From assembly GCF_003337735.1 (NCBI RefSeq), contig NZ_QPJY01000001.1:82150-146149 (forward strand): a stretch of DNA of 64,000 nt. The letters are read 5' to 3'. This DNA comes from Thioalbus denitrificans (lineage in GTDB: Bacteria > Pseudomonadota > Gammaproteobacteria > DSM-26407). Position numbers and translations under genes: made by a program. Shown here one piece after another: positions 8,411 to 17,057 of this stretch. A model generated the notes under the pieces. That model was given only the letters and a program-made list of their open reading frames with translations. It was not told the DNA's origin and did not search any database. The number at the start of each line of letters is the position of its first letter. The stretch's first letter is position 1.

Positions 8411-9049
8411 ATGCCCCTGAACCCCTTCCGCCAGGCCCGGTTCCTGCTCAGCGCCGCCCAGTTGCGCCAGCTGCCGCCCGACAGCGGCGCCGAGGTGGCC
8501 TTCGCCGGCCGCTCCAACGCCGGCAAGTCGAGCGCGCTGAACGTCATCACCGGCCTCAACAGCCTCGCCCGCATCAGCAAGACCCCGGGCCGGACCCAGC
8601 ACATCAACCTGTTCGAGATCGATGCGGAGCGCCGCCTCGTGGACCTGCCCGGCTACGGCTATGCCAAGGTGCCCGAGGCGATGAAAATCCGCTGGGGCCA
8701 GACCATGGCCCGCTACCTGGAGACCCGGCAGTGCCTGCGGGGGCTGTTCCTGATGATGGACATCCGCCACCCGTTCAAGCCGTTCGACCAGCAGATGCTC
8801 GAATGGTGCCGCGCCCGCGGCATGGCGGTGCATATCCTGCTGACCAAGTCCGACAAGCTGAAGCGCGGTCCCGCGACCACCGCCCTGCAGGCCGTGCGCA
8901 GGACCCTGAAGGCGGAGGCGATGCCGGCCACGGCGCAGCTCTTCTCGGCCCTGAAGCTGACCGGGGTGGAGGAAGCCCGCCTGCAGCTGGCCGAATGGCT
9001 CGGGATCGAACCGGAAGCCGGCCCGCGGGAGAACGCCGGCGGAGCCTGA
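8411..9049 (+). CDS. engB: Ribosome biogenesis GTPase EngB (YihA)
   Basis: Essential GTPase for assembly of the large ribosomal subunit. Motifs: G1 GRSNAGKSSALN (~30), G2 region SKTPGRTQHIN (~53), G3 DLPGYGYAKV (~74), G4 LLTKSDKLKRG (~146), G5 FSALKLTG (~179). The ATG at 8411 (MPLNPFRQARF) fits the family N terminus. A TTG at 8387 in the same frame could start a longer form; neither has a clear ribosome site, so the start is uncertain. It is divergent from the cytochrome operon and convergent with polA and the small RNA candidate. Confidence 0.93.
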   Translation: MPLNPFRQARFLLSAAQLRQLPPDSGAEVAFAGRSNAGKSSALNVITGLNSLARISKTPGRTQHINLFEIDAERRLVDLPGYGYAKVPEAMKIRWGQTMARYLETRQCLRGLFLMMDIRHPFKPFDQQMLEWCRARGMAVHILLTKSDKLKRGPATTALQAVRRTLKAEAMPATAQLFSALKLTGVEEARLQLAEWLGIEPEAGPRENAGGA

Positions 9050-9108
9050 TGCATAACCCAATACTTATCTATCAAGAGGCGAAGATAAGGATTGCGCAAA
9101 CGCCGGAC

Positions 9109-9151
9109 AAAAAAAGACCCCGGTGAGGTCTTGGGGGGGAGGTCCGGGGTC
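9109..9151 (-). terminator. Rho-independent terminator of the candidate small RNA
   Basis: Eight-base stem GACCCCGG/CCGGGGTC (9116-9123 and 9144-9151) and seven T on the minus strand (9115-9109). It would also stop read-through from polA before it reaches engB antisense. Confidence 0.8.
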
Positions 9152-9225
9152 AAGGGCAACCCGGCTTAGGGAGGCCGGGTGGGGTTTCCCGCTCAGGGAG
9201 GGAGCAGCGGGAAGCGCGTCACATT
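9109..9225 (-). ncRNA. Candidate small RNA with three C-rich-loop hairpins, at the E. coli spf position
   Basis: The minus strand between polA and engB can fold into three consecutive hairpins. The first, 9213-9186, has stem UUCCCGCU/AGCGGGAA and loop GCUCCCUCCCUG. The second, 9180-9159, has stem ACCCGGC/GCCGGGU and loop CUCCCUAA. The third, 9151-9116, has stem GACCCCGG/CCGGGGUC and a loop with CCUCCCCCCC, and ends in seven U. All three loops expose CUCCC, complementary to Shine-Dalgarno sequences. In E. coli the order polA, spf (Spot 42), with engB convergent, is the same. No sequence kinship with Spot 42 is claimed. The 5' end is a guess; a GACC-TATC-GGTC repeat lies just upstream at 9243-9254. 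No convincing ORF is present. Confidence 0.6.
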
Positions 9226-9363
9226 GCACACACAGTGAGATAGACCGATAGGTCAGTGCAAAAGTTCCTGCACCGGATGAAATTTTTTAACGGGCGATTT
9301 GGTTCTTTTTAATCAGCGGGTTGGCGCGGAGCCGCGGAAAGGGGCGCGAGAGTTACCGATAGC

Positions 9364-9453
9364 GTGTTCCGTGTTCCGTGTTCCGTGTTCCGTGTTCCGT
9401 GTTCCGTGTTCCGTGTTCCGTGTTCCGTGTTCCGTGTTCCGTGTTCCGTGTTC
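9364..9453. repeat. Tandem heptamer array (GTGTTCC), about 13 copies
   Basis: 90 bases of perfect 7-base repeat in the engB/polA convergent spacer. The same word recurs inverted (GGAACAC) at 15845-15886. Confidence 0.97.
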
Positions 9454-9492
9454 GTCAAGAGCGTCCCGGGAAATCAAGAGCCCGCGCAACCG

Positions 9493-9560
9493 CATCACTC
9501 ATCACTCATCACTCATCACTCATCACTCATCACTCATCACTCATCACTCATCACTCATCA
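9493..9560. repeat. Tandem heptamer array (CATCACT), almost 10 copies
   Basis: 68 bases of perfect 7-base repeat, 39 bases after the GTGTTCC array. No other copy of this word array was noticed in the window. Confidence 0.97.
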
Positions 9561-9650
9561 CGGTGACGAGGAACTGACAACACCCGTACCTGGCGGAGAC
9601 GCCGCCCCCCTCCCGCAAGGGGAGGGGGAGCAGGCCGTGCGGCCTCTCCA

Positions 9651-9746
9651 CGCACTCACGCACTCACGCACTCACGCACTCACGCATTCACGCATTCACG
9701 CATTCACGCATTCACGCATTCACGCACTCACGCAATCACGCAATCA
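9651..9746. repeat. Tandem octamer array (CGCACTCA / CGCATTCA), 12 copies
   Basis: 96 bases of 8-base repeat with C/T variation at one position. The array runs directly into the polA stop codon, whose TGA is part of the last degenerate unit. The same octamer recurs at 15774-15844. Confidence 0.97.
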
Positions 9747-12455
9747 ATGCGCCTCGTCCCAGTTGGCGCCGATGCCTATCTCCACCAGCAGGGGCACCTC
9801 CAGCTCGGCGGCGCCGGTCATGCACTCACGCACCGCTTCGCCGACGGCGTCGATGTCCCCCTCCCCCACTTCGAAGACGAGCTCGTCGTGCACCTGCATG
9901 ATCATGCGGGCGTCCACGCCGGGGTTCTCCTGCAGCCAGGCATCGCAGCGGATCATGGCGCGCTTGATGATGTCCGCGGCGGTGCCCTGCATGGGGGCGT
10001 TGATGGCGGTGCGCTCGGCCGCCTTGCGCCGCTGCAGGTTGCGGGAGTTCACGTCCGGCACGTAGAGACGGCGCCCGGACAGGGTCTCCACGAAGCCCTG
10101 CTCCCGGGCCGCGGCACGGGTGCGCTCCATGAACTCCAGCACCCCGGGGTAGCGGGCGAAGTACTGGTCCATGTAGGTCTGGGCGGCGGCCCGGTCGATG
10201 CCGAGCTGGCGCGCCAGGCCGAAGGCTGACATGCCGTAGATGAGGCCGAAGTTGATGGCCTTGGCGCTGCGGCGCTGCTCGCCGGTGACCTGGTCGAGCG
10301 GCGTGCCGAAGATCTCCGCGGCGGTGGCCTGGTGCACGTCCAGCCCCTGGCCGAAAGCGTCCAGCAGCCCGGGGTCGCGGGAGAGGTGGGCCATGATGCG
10401 CAGCTCGATCTGGGAGTAGTCCGCCGCCAGCAGCCGGCAGCCCGGCGGCGCCACGAAGGCCTGGCGGATGCGCCGCCCCTCCTCGGTCCGCACGGGGATG
10501 TTCTGCAGGTTGGGATCGGAGCTGGAGAGCCGGCCGGTGGCCGCCACCGCCTGGTGGTAGGAGGTGTGCACCCGGCCGGTGACCGGGTTGACCTGCTCGG
10601 GCAGCCGATCGGTGTAGGTGGAGCGCAGCTTGCTCAGCCCCCGGTGCTCGAGGATGAGCCGGGGCAGGGGGAAGTCGAGCGCCAGGTCCTGCAGCACCGA
10701 CTCGGCGGTGGAGGGCTGGCCCTTGGGGGTCTTGGCCAGCACCGGCAGGCCCAGCTTGCCGAACAGGATCTCCTGGATCTGCTTCGGGGAGCCCAGGTTG
10801 AAGGGCTGGCCGGCGGCGGCGCAGGCGGCCTCCTCGAGCTCGTGGATGCGACGGGCCAGCTGGTGGCTCTGGGACCGGAGCATCTCCACGTCCACCAGCA
10901 CGCCGGTGCGCTCCATGCGCGAGAGCACGGGCACCAGGGGCATCTCCACCTCGTGGAACAGCCGCACCAGCGCCGGCACCTCCTCGAGCCGCGGCCACAG
11001 GTTGCGGTGCAGCTGCAGGGTGACATCGGCATCCTCGGCGGCGTAGGGGCCGGCGGTCTCCAGGGGCACCTGGTCGAAGGTGATCTGCTTCGCCCCCTTG
11101 CCGGCCACGTCCTCGTAGTGGATGGTGCGCCGGCCCAGGTACTTCAGCGCCAGGGTGTCCATGTCGTGGCGGTTCTGGGCGCTGTCGAGCACGTAGCTCT
11201 CCAGCATGGTGTCGCAGGCCACGCCGCGCAGCCGGATGCCGTGGTTGGCCAGCACGCTCATGTCGTACTTGAGGTTGTGGCCGAGCTTGGCCCGCCCGGG
11301 GTCCTCCAGCAGCGGCCGCAGACGCTCCAGCACCGCCTCGCGGTCGAGTTGCGCCGGCGCCCCGGGGTAGGCGTGGGCGAGCGGCACGTAGGCGGCCTCC
11401 CCCGGCTCCACGCTGAAGGAGACCCCGACGATCCGCGCCTCCATGTAGGCGAGGCTGGTGGTCTCGGTGTCGAAGGCGAACAGCTCCGCCGCCTCCAGCC
11501 GCGCCAGCCAGGCCTCCAGCGCCGACTCCTCGAGCACCAGGTCGTAGACGGGCGCCTCCGTCCCCTCCCCGCCGGCGCTCTCCCCGCCCCCGTCCGCCTC
11601 CAGCAGCTCCGCGAGCCAGGACTTGAACTCCATGCGCCGGAACCACTCGATGAGCGTCTCGCGGTCGGGTTCGCCCAGGCGGAGCGCTTCCGGGTCCTCG
11701 GGCAGCTCCAGGTCGACGCGGATGGTGGCGAGCCGGCGGGAGAGGGGCAGCCGCTCCAGGCTCGCGCAGAGGTTCTCGCCGGCCTTGCCCTTGATCTCCG
11801 CGGCGTGCTCGACGATGCCGTCCAGGCTGCCGTACTCGGTGAGCCACTTCACCGCCGTCTTCGGCCCCACCTTGGGCACGCCGGGGATGTTGTCGGAGGT
11901 GTCGCCCACCAGGGCCAGGAAGTCGATGATCCGCTCCGGCGGCACCCCGAACTTCTCCTCCACCCCGGCCCGGTCCAGCACGGTGTTGGACATGGTGTTC
12001 ACCAGGGTGACGTGGTCGTTCACCAGCTGGGCCATGTCCTTGTCGCCGGTGGAGATGACCACCGGCTGCCCCGCGGCCGCGGCCCGGGCGGCGAGGGTGC
12101 CGATGACGTCGTCGGCCTCCACGCCCGGCTCCACCAGCAGCGGCAGCCCCAGCGCCCGCACGATGGCGTGCAGCGGCTCCACCTGGGAGGCCAGTTCATC
12201 GGGCATGGGCGGCCGGTTGGCCTTGTACTCGGCGAACAGCTCGTCGCGGAAGGTCTTGCCCCTGGCGTCGAACACCACCGCCATCCGCTCCGGCGCGTAG
12301 TCGGCCAGCAGCCGGCGCAGCATGTTCACCACCCCGTAGACGGCGCCGGTGGGCTCGCCGCGGGAGTTGGTCAATGCCGGCAGGGCGTGGAACGCGCGGT
12401 AGAGGTAGGAGGATCCGTCCACCAGGACGAGGGGTCTGGTCTTGTTTTCGGTCAT
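9744..12455 (-). CDS. polA: DNA polymerase I
   Basis: Repair and Okazaki-fragment polymerase, 903 residues with all three domains. The 5'-3' nuclease domain occupies residues ~1-290 ([38 protein letters not shown]). The 3'-5' exonuclease domain (~310-500) keeps DTETTS and [10 protein letters not shown], so proofreading looks intact. The polymerase domain has motif [13 protein letters not shown], motif [17 protein letters not shown] and motif [11 protein letters not shown]. The stop codon abuts the octamer array, so the 3' untranslated region is repetitive. It is divergent from the DUF2782 gene. Confidence 0.98.
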   Translation of the reverse strand: MTENKTRPLVLVDGSSYLYRAFHALPALTNSRGEPTGAVYGVVNMLRRLLADYAPERMAVVFDARGKTFRDELFAEYKANRPPMPDELASQVEPLHAIVRALGLPLLVEPGVEADDVIGTLAARAAAAGQPVVISTGDKDMAQLVNDHVTLVNTMSNTVLDRAGVEEKFGVPPERIIDFLALVGDTSDNIPGVPKVGPKTAVKWLTEYGSLDGIVEHAAEIKGKAGENLCASLERLPLSRRLATIRVDLELPEDPEALRLGEPDRETLIEWFRRMEFKSWLAELLEADGGGESAGGEGTEAPVYDLVLEESALEAWLARLEAAELFAFDTETTSLAYMEARIVGVSFSVEPGEAAYVPLAHAYPGAPAQLDREAVLERLRPLLEDPGRAKLGHNLKYDMSVLANHGIRLRGVACDTMLESYVLDSAQNRHDMDTLALKYLGRRTIHYEDVAGKGAKQITFDQVPLETAGPYAAEDADVTLQLHRNLWPRLEEVPALVRLFHEVEMPLVPVLSRMERTGVLVDVEMLRSQSHQLARRIHELEEAACAAAGQPFNLGSPKQIQEILFGKLGLPVLAKTPKGQPSTAESVLQDLALDFPLPRLILEHRGLSKLRSTYTDRLPEQVNPVTGRVHTSYHQAVAATGRLSSSDPNLQNIPVRTEEGRRIRQAFVAPPGCRLLAADYSQIELRIMAHLSRDPGLLDAFGQGLDVHQATAAEIFGTPLDQVTGEQRRSAKAINFGLIYGMSAFGLARQLGIDRAAAQTYMDQYFARYPGVLEFMERTRAAAREQGFVETLSGRRLYVPDVNSRNLQRRKAAERTAINAPMQGTAADIIKRAMIRCDAWLQENPGVDARMIMQVHDELVFEVGEGDIDAVGEAVRECMTGAAELEVPLLVEIGIGANWDEAH

Positions 12456-12600
12456 GGAGTCGCCGCGTTCGGACCGGTATCAGGCTTTCGCCTTTTCGCC
12501 GGGGTTGTCTTATGATGGCTGCAGAGGTGCCGGGCCGTTCTCCAGCCGTCGCGGGAGCCGGGCCGCGGCCCATCGGTTAAACGAGATGAAAGGATACACC

Positions 12601-12939
12601 ATGCGCCGAATGGTCTTCGCCCTGTGCCTTGGCGCGCTGCCGCTGATCGCGGCCGCGCAGAATCCCCCCGAGCCCACCCTGGTGGAGCCGCCGCCCACGC
12701 CCGCGCCCATCCAGACCGGCGAGGCGCTGGAGCCGGAGGTGACCATCATCCCCGGTGAGCGCGAAACCATCCAGGAGTACCGCGTCAACGGCATGCTCTA
12801 CATGATCAAGGTGGTGCCCAGCCGCGGACCGGCCTACTTCCTGGTGGACACCGACGGCGACGGCAACCTCGAGACGCGCCGCAACAACCTCGATCCGGGG
12901 CTGCTGATCCCGCGCTGGATCCTGCTGCGCTGGGACTGA
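12601..12939 (+). CDS. DUF2782 small exported protein
   Basis: 112 residues: signal peptide (residues 1-19, ending AAAQ), a Pro-rich linker (PPEPTLVEPPPTPAP), then the conserved block EVTIIPGERETIQEYRVNG, followed by PAYFLVDTDGDGNLETRR and IPRWILLRWD. The family is often found next to polA in gammaproteobacteria, as here; its function is unknown. The ATG at 12601 has AAAGGA seven bases upstream; an ATG at 12586 in frame is less well placed. A periplasmic location is inferred from the signal. Confidence 0.85.
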   Translation: MRRMVFALCLGALPLIAAAQNPPEPTLVEPPPTPAPIQTGEALEPEVTIIPGERETIQEYRVNGMLYMIKVVPSRGPAYFLVDTDGDGNLETRRNNLDPGLLIPRWILLRWD

Positions 12940-13289
12940 CGGCGCCCATTCCCGCGCCCGGCCCGGTCACGGCGGGCGCGCTACCCGCCGATCATCAAGC
13001 GCCCTGCCGCGGCGAACCACCGGGCAGCCCGGGCGCACGGCCGCTGCGCATTGCCGCGACCGGAGCATCCCGCGACCACACCTCGTCCGCCAGGCCGGCC
13101 AGCCCGGGATGAAGGACCGTGCCGTGCCCCTTCCCGATCCGGCCAGGTCCTGAAGGTTCCCCGCGGGCGGCACCGGTATGCGAACCGCGTCACACAGATG
13201 ACCGGGATCGGGCCCCACTTGCGCTCCGCTGTTACAGTCCGGTTTCAGTTTCCACGCCTAACCCCATGCCGGGGGTGGCCCTTTCCGGC

Positions 13290-13500
13290 TTATCCACACA
13301 AGCTGTGGATAACTTTGTGGATGAAATCTGGAAAATGGACCTAAACCGCCCGTACAGCAGTCTTCCGCTCAGATTGGCGAGAAATTAATCACCGCCCTGT
13401 CGCACAGGAAATCAAGCAGTTACTGAATATAATGATTAGCTGATGTTCTGGGCCCATCAAATCGGCCATGACCCGCCCCTGGCCGCCGGATTGTGCATAA
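13290..13500. other. DnaA-box cluster, possible origin or DnaA-titration site
   Basis: TTATCCACA at 13290-13298, its complement TGTGGATAA at 13304-13312, TGTGGATGA (one mismatch) at 13316-13324, and TGTGCATAA (complement of TTATGCACA) at 13492-13500. Three sites match TTATNCACA perfectly. AT-rich DNA lies between and to the right of them. Confidence 0.55.
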
Positions 13501-13622
13501 GTCCACCGTCCCGGCCTCGCCGGAGGCCCCGGCAACTTGGAAATATCCCTAAAATTTTCTGTAAAATCCGCGATATGGAGATGCCGCCGGTAGTGCAGGG
13601 GCGAGCGTCTTTCTGCAATAAT

Positions 13623-13635
13623 GGGAAAATTTCCC
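13623..13635. promoter_or_regulatory. Palindrome GGGAAA-A-TTTCCC upstream of the TRAP genes
   Basis: A perfect 13-base inverted repeat ending 22 bases before the dctQ start codon, a plausible operator. A -10-like TAAAAT lies further upstream, near 13562. Confidence 0.4.
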
Positions 13636-13657
13636 AATAAAGACTGCTGGAGGCGGG

Positions 13658-14203
13658 ATGGAACAAGCTCCCGGTGCCGGACCGGCGCGCATCGTCGGAC
13701 TGGTGAATGGCCTGAGCGAAAGGGTCGGACGCGCCATGTCCTGGCTGACCCTGGCCATGGTGTTGGTGACGTTCGTGGTGGTAATCCTGCGCTACCTGTT
13801 CAACATCGGCTGGATCGCCATGCAGGAAACCGTCACCTGGATGCACGCCCTGGTGTTCATGCTCGGCGCGGCCTACACCCTGCAGCACGACGGCCACGTG
13901 CGGGTCGACATCTTCTACCGCGGCGCGAGCCGCCGCACCAAGGCCTGGGTCGATCTGCTCGGCACGCTGCTGCTGCTGCTGCCCGTCTGCATCTACATCG
14001 GCTGGTTCAGCTGGGGCTACGTGGCCAACTCCTGGGCGGTGCAGGAAGCCTCCCAGGAGACCGGCGGGCTGCCGGGACTCTATCTCCTCAAGAGCTCCAT
14101 GCTGGTCATGGCGGGGCTGCTGATCCTGCAGGGGCTGGCACAGGCACTCACCAGCCTGCTGGTGCTCATGGGCCGCGCGCCGGCCGAAGACGAGGGGGAC
14201 TGA
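13658..14203 (+). CDS. dctQ: TRAP transporter small permease (DctQ)
   Basis: Four-helix membrane subunit of a tripartite ATP-independent periplasmic transporter, 181 residues. Typical sequences are ILRYLFNIGWIAMQETVTW and HALVFMLGAAYTLQHDGHVRVD, then the pair RRTKAWVDLLGTLLLLLPV and SLLVLMGRAP near the end. The start has GGAGG six bases upstream. It is followed four bases after its stop by dctM. The DctQ subtype (long, with QETVTWMHA and GHVRVDIFY) is that paired with TakP/mannitol-type binding proteins. Confidence 0.9.
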   Translation: MEQAPGAGPARIVGLVNGLSERVGRAMSWLTLAMVLVTFVVVILRYLFNIGWIAMQETVTWMHALVFMLGAAYTLQHDGHVRVDIFYRGASRRTKAWVDLLGTLLLLLPVCIYIGWFSWGYVANSWAVQEASQETGGLPGLYLLKSSMLVMAGLLILQGLAQALTSLLVLMGRAPAEDEGD

Positions 14204-14207
14204 AGCC

Positions 14208-15608
14208 ATGCTGGTAATGGAAATGATGTCCCTGCTGCTGTTCATCGCCGTGTGCCTGGTGCTGCTGGCCGGGTTCCCGGTGGCCTTCTCCCTGGCCGGA
14301 ACGGCGCTCGGCTTCGCCTTTATCGGGCAACTCACCGGCACCTTCGACGCCGCCTTCCTGGAGGCCATACCCAACCGCCTGTTCGGCATCATGACCAACG
14401 AGACGCTCATCGCCGTGCCGCTGTTCGTCTTCATGGGGGTCATGCTGGAGCGATCGAAGGTGGCCGAGCAGCTGCTCGACACCATGGCGCTGCTGTTCGG
14501 CCCCCTGCGCGGCGGGCTGGGCATCTCGGTGATGATCGTGGGCATGCTGCTGGCGGCCAGCACCGGCATCGTGGGCGCCACGGTGGTGACCATGGGCCTG
14601 CTGTCGCTGCCCACCATGATCAAGCGCGGCTACGACCCCAAGGTGGCCACCGGCGCCATCTGCGCCTCCGGCACCCTGGGCCAGATCATCCCCCCCTCCA
14701 TCGTGCTGGTGCTGCTCGGCGACGTGATGTCCTCCGCCTACCAGCAGGCGCAGCTCAACATGGGGATCTTCTCGCCGGAAACGGTGTCGGTGGGCGACCT
14801 GTTCGTGGGCGCCCTGCTCCCGGGCCTGCTGCTGGTGGGCATGTACATCCTCTACATCATCGGTGTGGCCATCTTCAAGCCCCAGGCGGTACCGCCCATC
14901 CCGGCCGCGGAGCGCGCCGAGCTCAACCGCAGGGAACTCTTCATCCGCGCCCTCAAGGTGCTGGTGCCGCCGCTGTTCCTCATCGTCGCGGTGCTCGGCT
15001 CCATCATGGGCATCGGCATCCAGGCCACCCCGACCGAGGCCGCCGGCGTGGGCGCCGTGGGCGCCATCATCCTGGCCCTGGCCCAGCGCCAGTTCAGCCT
15101 GGCCATCCTGCGGGAGGTGATGCGCACCACCGTGCAGGTGAGCAGCATGGTGTTCATGATCCTCATCGGCGCCGCGGTCTTCTCCCTGGTGTTCCGCGGC
15201 TTCGGCGGTGACGAGGTGGTGGCGGAAATACTCCACAACCTGCCCGGCGGCGTGTTCGGGGCGGTGCTGGTGGTGATGCTCGTGATGTTCCTGCTGGGGT
15301 TCATCCTCGATTTCATCGAAATCACCTTCGTGGTGGTGCCCATCGTGGGGCCCATCCTGCTGGCCATGGATCTGAACCCGGTGTGGCTGGGCGTCATGAT
15401 CGCCATGAACCTGCAGACCTCCTTCCTCACCCCGCCGTTCGGCTTCTCGCTCTTCTACCTGCGCGGGGTGGCGCCGCCCACCATCACCACCATGCAGATC
15501 TACCGCGGCGTCATGCCCTTCATCGCCATCCAGATCCTGGCCCTGTCGCTGCTCGCCCTCTGGCCGCAGCTGGCCACCTGGCTGCCGAAGGTGGTCTACG
15601 GCGGCTAG
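14208..15608 (+). CDS. dctM: TRAP transporter large permease (DctM)
   Basis: Na+- or H+-coupled transport channel subunit, 466 residues with about 12 hydrophobic helices. Conserved stretches: VPLFVFMGVMLERS (~66), GLGISVMIVGMLLAASTGIVGATVV (two helices, ~100-125), CASGTLGQIIPPSIVLVLLGDV (~155) and FILDFIEITFVVVPIVGPI (~365). It is coupled to dctQ. A UUCG-loop terminator lies just downstream. The cognate binding protein gene dctP is nearby but on the opposite strand. Confidence 0.93.
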   Translation: MLVMEMMSLLLFIAVCLVLLAGFPVAFSLAGTALGFAFIGQLTGTFDAAFLEAIPNRLFGIMTNETLIAVPLFVFMGVMLERSKVAEQLLDTMALLFGPLRGGLGISVMIVGMLLAASTGIVGATVVTMGLLSLPTMIKRGYDPKVATGAICASGTLGQIIPPSIVLVLLGDVMSSAYQQAQLNMGIFSPETVSVGDLFVGALLPGLLLVGMYILYIIGVAIFKPQAVPPIPAAERAELNRRELFIRALKVLVPPLFLIVAVLGSIMGIGIQATPTEAAGVGAVGAIILALAQRQFSLAILREVMRTTVQVSSMVFMILIGAAVFSLVFRGFGGDEVVAEILHNLPGGVFGAVLVVMLVMFLLGFILDFIEITFVVVPIVGPILLAMDLNPVWLGVMIAMNLQTSFLTPPFGFSLFYLRGVAPPTITTMQIYRGVMPFIAIQILALSLLALWPQLATWLPKVVYGG

Positions 15609-15640
15609 CCCGGCGGTTGTCGTATGCCGATCGGATGCAG

Positions 15641-15664
15641 AGGGGCCTTCGGGCCCCTTCGCTT
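15641..15664 (+). terminator. Hairpin terminator after dctM
   Basis: Stem AGGGGCC/GGCCCCT with a TTCG tetraloop (15641-15658), followed by a short, weak T-containing tail. A UUCG loop gives a very stable hairpin. Confidence 0.6.
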
Positions 15665-15699
15665 TCGGTACAGGGCAAAAGGGATAAGGGATAGGGATA

Positions 15700-15770
15700 G
15701 TAGGTGCGGATTCATCCGCACAGCGGCGCCGGATTCGCCGCCCTGCCCGGCCGGATAAATCCGGCCCTAC
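15700..15770. repeat. Pair of GTAG-headed REP-like palindromes facing each other
   Basis: A forward copy GTAGGTGCGGA...TCCGCAC (15700-15721) and an inverted copy of a different palindrome, GGCCGGATAAATCC...CCCTAC (15749-15770; reverse complement starts GTAGGGCCGG), enclose a short G+C-rich hairpin. The GTAG tetranucleotides face outward, as in bacterial interspersed mosaic elements. Confidence 0.75.
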
Positions 15771-15773
15771 ATG

Positions 15774-15886
15774 CACTCACGCATTCACGCACTCACGCAC
15801 TCACGCACTCACGCACTCACGCATTCACGCATTCACGCACTCACGGAACACGGAACACGGAACACGGAACACGGAACACGGAACAC
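15774..15886. repeat. Octamer array (CACTCACG) followed by heptamer array (GGAACAC)
   Basis: About nine 8-base units (15774-15844) pass directly into six 7-base units (15845-15886). Both words also occur in the engB/polA spacer: the octamer in the same orientation, the heptamer inverted. A lone pair of the 9-base word AATCCTGTC follows at about 15891. Confidence 0.95.
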
Positions 15887-15921
15887 CGAATATCCTGTCA
15901 ATCCTGTCGATTCACATGCAC

Positions 15922-15953
15922 AAAAAAGCCCGGCGGGGTCGCCCCCGCCGGGC
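15922..15953 (-). terminator. Rho-independent terminator after dctP
   Basis: An 11-base perfect stem GCCCGGCGGGG/CCCCGCCGGGC with a four-base loop, followed on the minus strand by six T. It starts 22 bases past the dctP stop. Confidence 0.93.
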
Positions 15954-15974
15954 CCTGTTCGGCGCGCGGGCGCC

Positions 15975-17057
15975 TTACAGCATGCGGGCGTTGAGGTAGG
16001 CGCGCTCGGAGACGTTGTGCCAGGCCACGGCCTCGTCGCGGAACTTCACGAACGAATCGTAGACCTTCTTCGAGACGGGGTCCTTCGCGGCCACCTCGGC
16101 CACCACCTCGTCGGAGAGATCCTTGAGCTTCTTCAGCACCTCGTCCGGGAACGGACGCAGGTCCACCTTGTGCTCGTTCACCAGGGTCTGCAGGGCCTGG
16201 TTGTTGCGGGCGGTGAAGTCGGCCAGCATGTCCTGGTTGGCCACCTTGATGGCGTTGGTGACCACGGCCTGCAGGTCCTTCGGCAGCGCCTCGAGGGCGG
16301 CCTTGTTGACGAAGCACTCCAGGGTGGTGCCCGGCTCGTGCCAGCCCGGATAGTAGTAGTGCTTGGCCGCCTTGTAGAGGCCGAAGGCCAGATCGTTGTA
16401 GGGGCCCACCCACTCGGTGGCGTCGATGGCGCCGGAGGTGAGCGCCTGGAAGATCTCGCCGCCCGGCAGGCTCACGGGGGTGCCGCCGGCGCGGGCCAGC
16501 ACTTCGCCACCGAGACCGGGAATGCGCATCTTCAGACCCTTCAGGTCATCGACGCTGTTGATCTGCTTGTTGAACCAGCCGCCCATCTGCACACCGGTGT
16601 TGCCGGCCGCGCCGGGCACCAGGCCGAAGGGGGCGTAGACCTCGTTCCACAGCTCCATGCCGCCGCCGTGGTAGAGCCAGCCGTTCATCTCCTGGGCGGT
16701 GAGGCCGAAGGGCACGGCGGCGAAGAACTGGGCCGCCTCGCTCTTGCCCTTCCAGTAGTAGGCGGCGCCGTGGCCCATCTCGGCGGTGCCCTTGGAAACG
16801 GCATCGAAGATCTCGAACGCCGGCACCAGCTCGCCCGCGCCGTAGACCTTGACCTCGATGCGCCCGCCGCTCATCTCGGTGATGAGCTGGGCGAGGAAGT
16901 TGGCACCGGTACCCAGGCCCGGGAAGTTCTTGGGCCAGGTGGTGACCATCTTCCACTGGACCTTGGTCTGGGCGTGTACGGCGGGCGCACCCACCACGGC
17001 TGTCCCGGCGACCAGGGAGCCGGCACCAAGGGTCTTGACGAAATCCCGACGTTTCAT
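15975..17057 (-). CDS. dctP: TRAP transporter substrate-binding protein (DctP/TakP type), Tat signal
   Basis: Periplasmic solute receptor, 360 residues. The N terminus MKRRDFVKTLGAGS has a twin-arginine signal ending near VHAQ (residue 30). The mature part carries TakP-like landmarks: KMVTTWPKNFPG, GGRIEVKVYGAGELVPAFEI, GLKMRIPGLGGEVLARAGG (the conserved Arg that holds the substrate carboxylate), and GAIDATEWVGPYND. TakP-type proteins bind 2-oxoacids or related carboxylates; the ligand here is not known. AGGAGG is five bases before the ATG. It is convergent with dctQM, whereas TRAP genes usually form one operon; the junction is full of repeats. Confidence 0.92.
   Translation of the reverse strand: MKRRDFVKTLGAGSLVAGTAVVGAPAVHAQTKVQWKMVTTWPKNFPGLGTGANFLAQLITEMSGGRIEVKVYGAGELVPAFEIFDAVSKGTAEMGHGAAYYWKGKSEAAQFFAAVPFGLTAQEMNGWLYHGGGMELWNEVYAPFGLVPGAAGNTGVQMGGWFNKQINSVDDLKGLKMRIPGLGGEVLARAGGTPVSLPGGEIFQALTSGAIDATEWVGPYNDLAFGLYKAAKHYYYPGWHEPGTTLECFVNKAALEALPKDLQAVVTNAIKVANQDMLADFTARNNQALQTLVNEHKVDLRPFPDEVLKKLKDLSDEVVAEVAAKDPVSKKVYDSFVKFRDEAVAWHNVSERAYLNARML

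Larger units (their letters stand above)
12940..13657. other. 718-base spacer without a gene, containing a DnaA-box cluster
   Basis: No reading frame here has coding character. The left half is G+C rich; the right half contains DnaA boxes and AT-rich patches (around 13376-13445 and 13545-13640). Confidence 0.7.

Noticed and set aside
9050-9108. A terminator for engB from the CTTATCT...AGATAAG repeat
   Set aside because: A 7-base stem without a T tract on the plus strand; too weak to list.
9364-9746. Repeat arrays read as a CRISPR array or as peptide-coding ORFs
   Set aside because: Units are 7-8 bases with no spacers, and the repetitive peptides arise in any open frame through such arrays.
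14166-15776. A long His/Gly/Asp-rich open frame antisense to dctM
   Set aside because: It mirrors the codon bias of dctM, which has clear family motifs; the antisense product has none.
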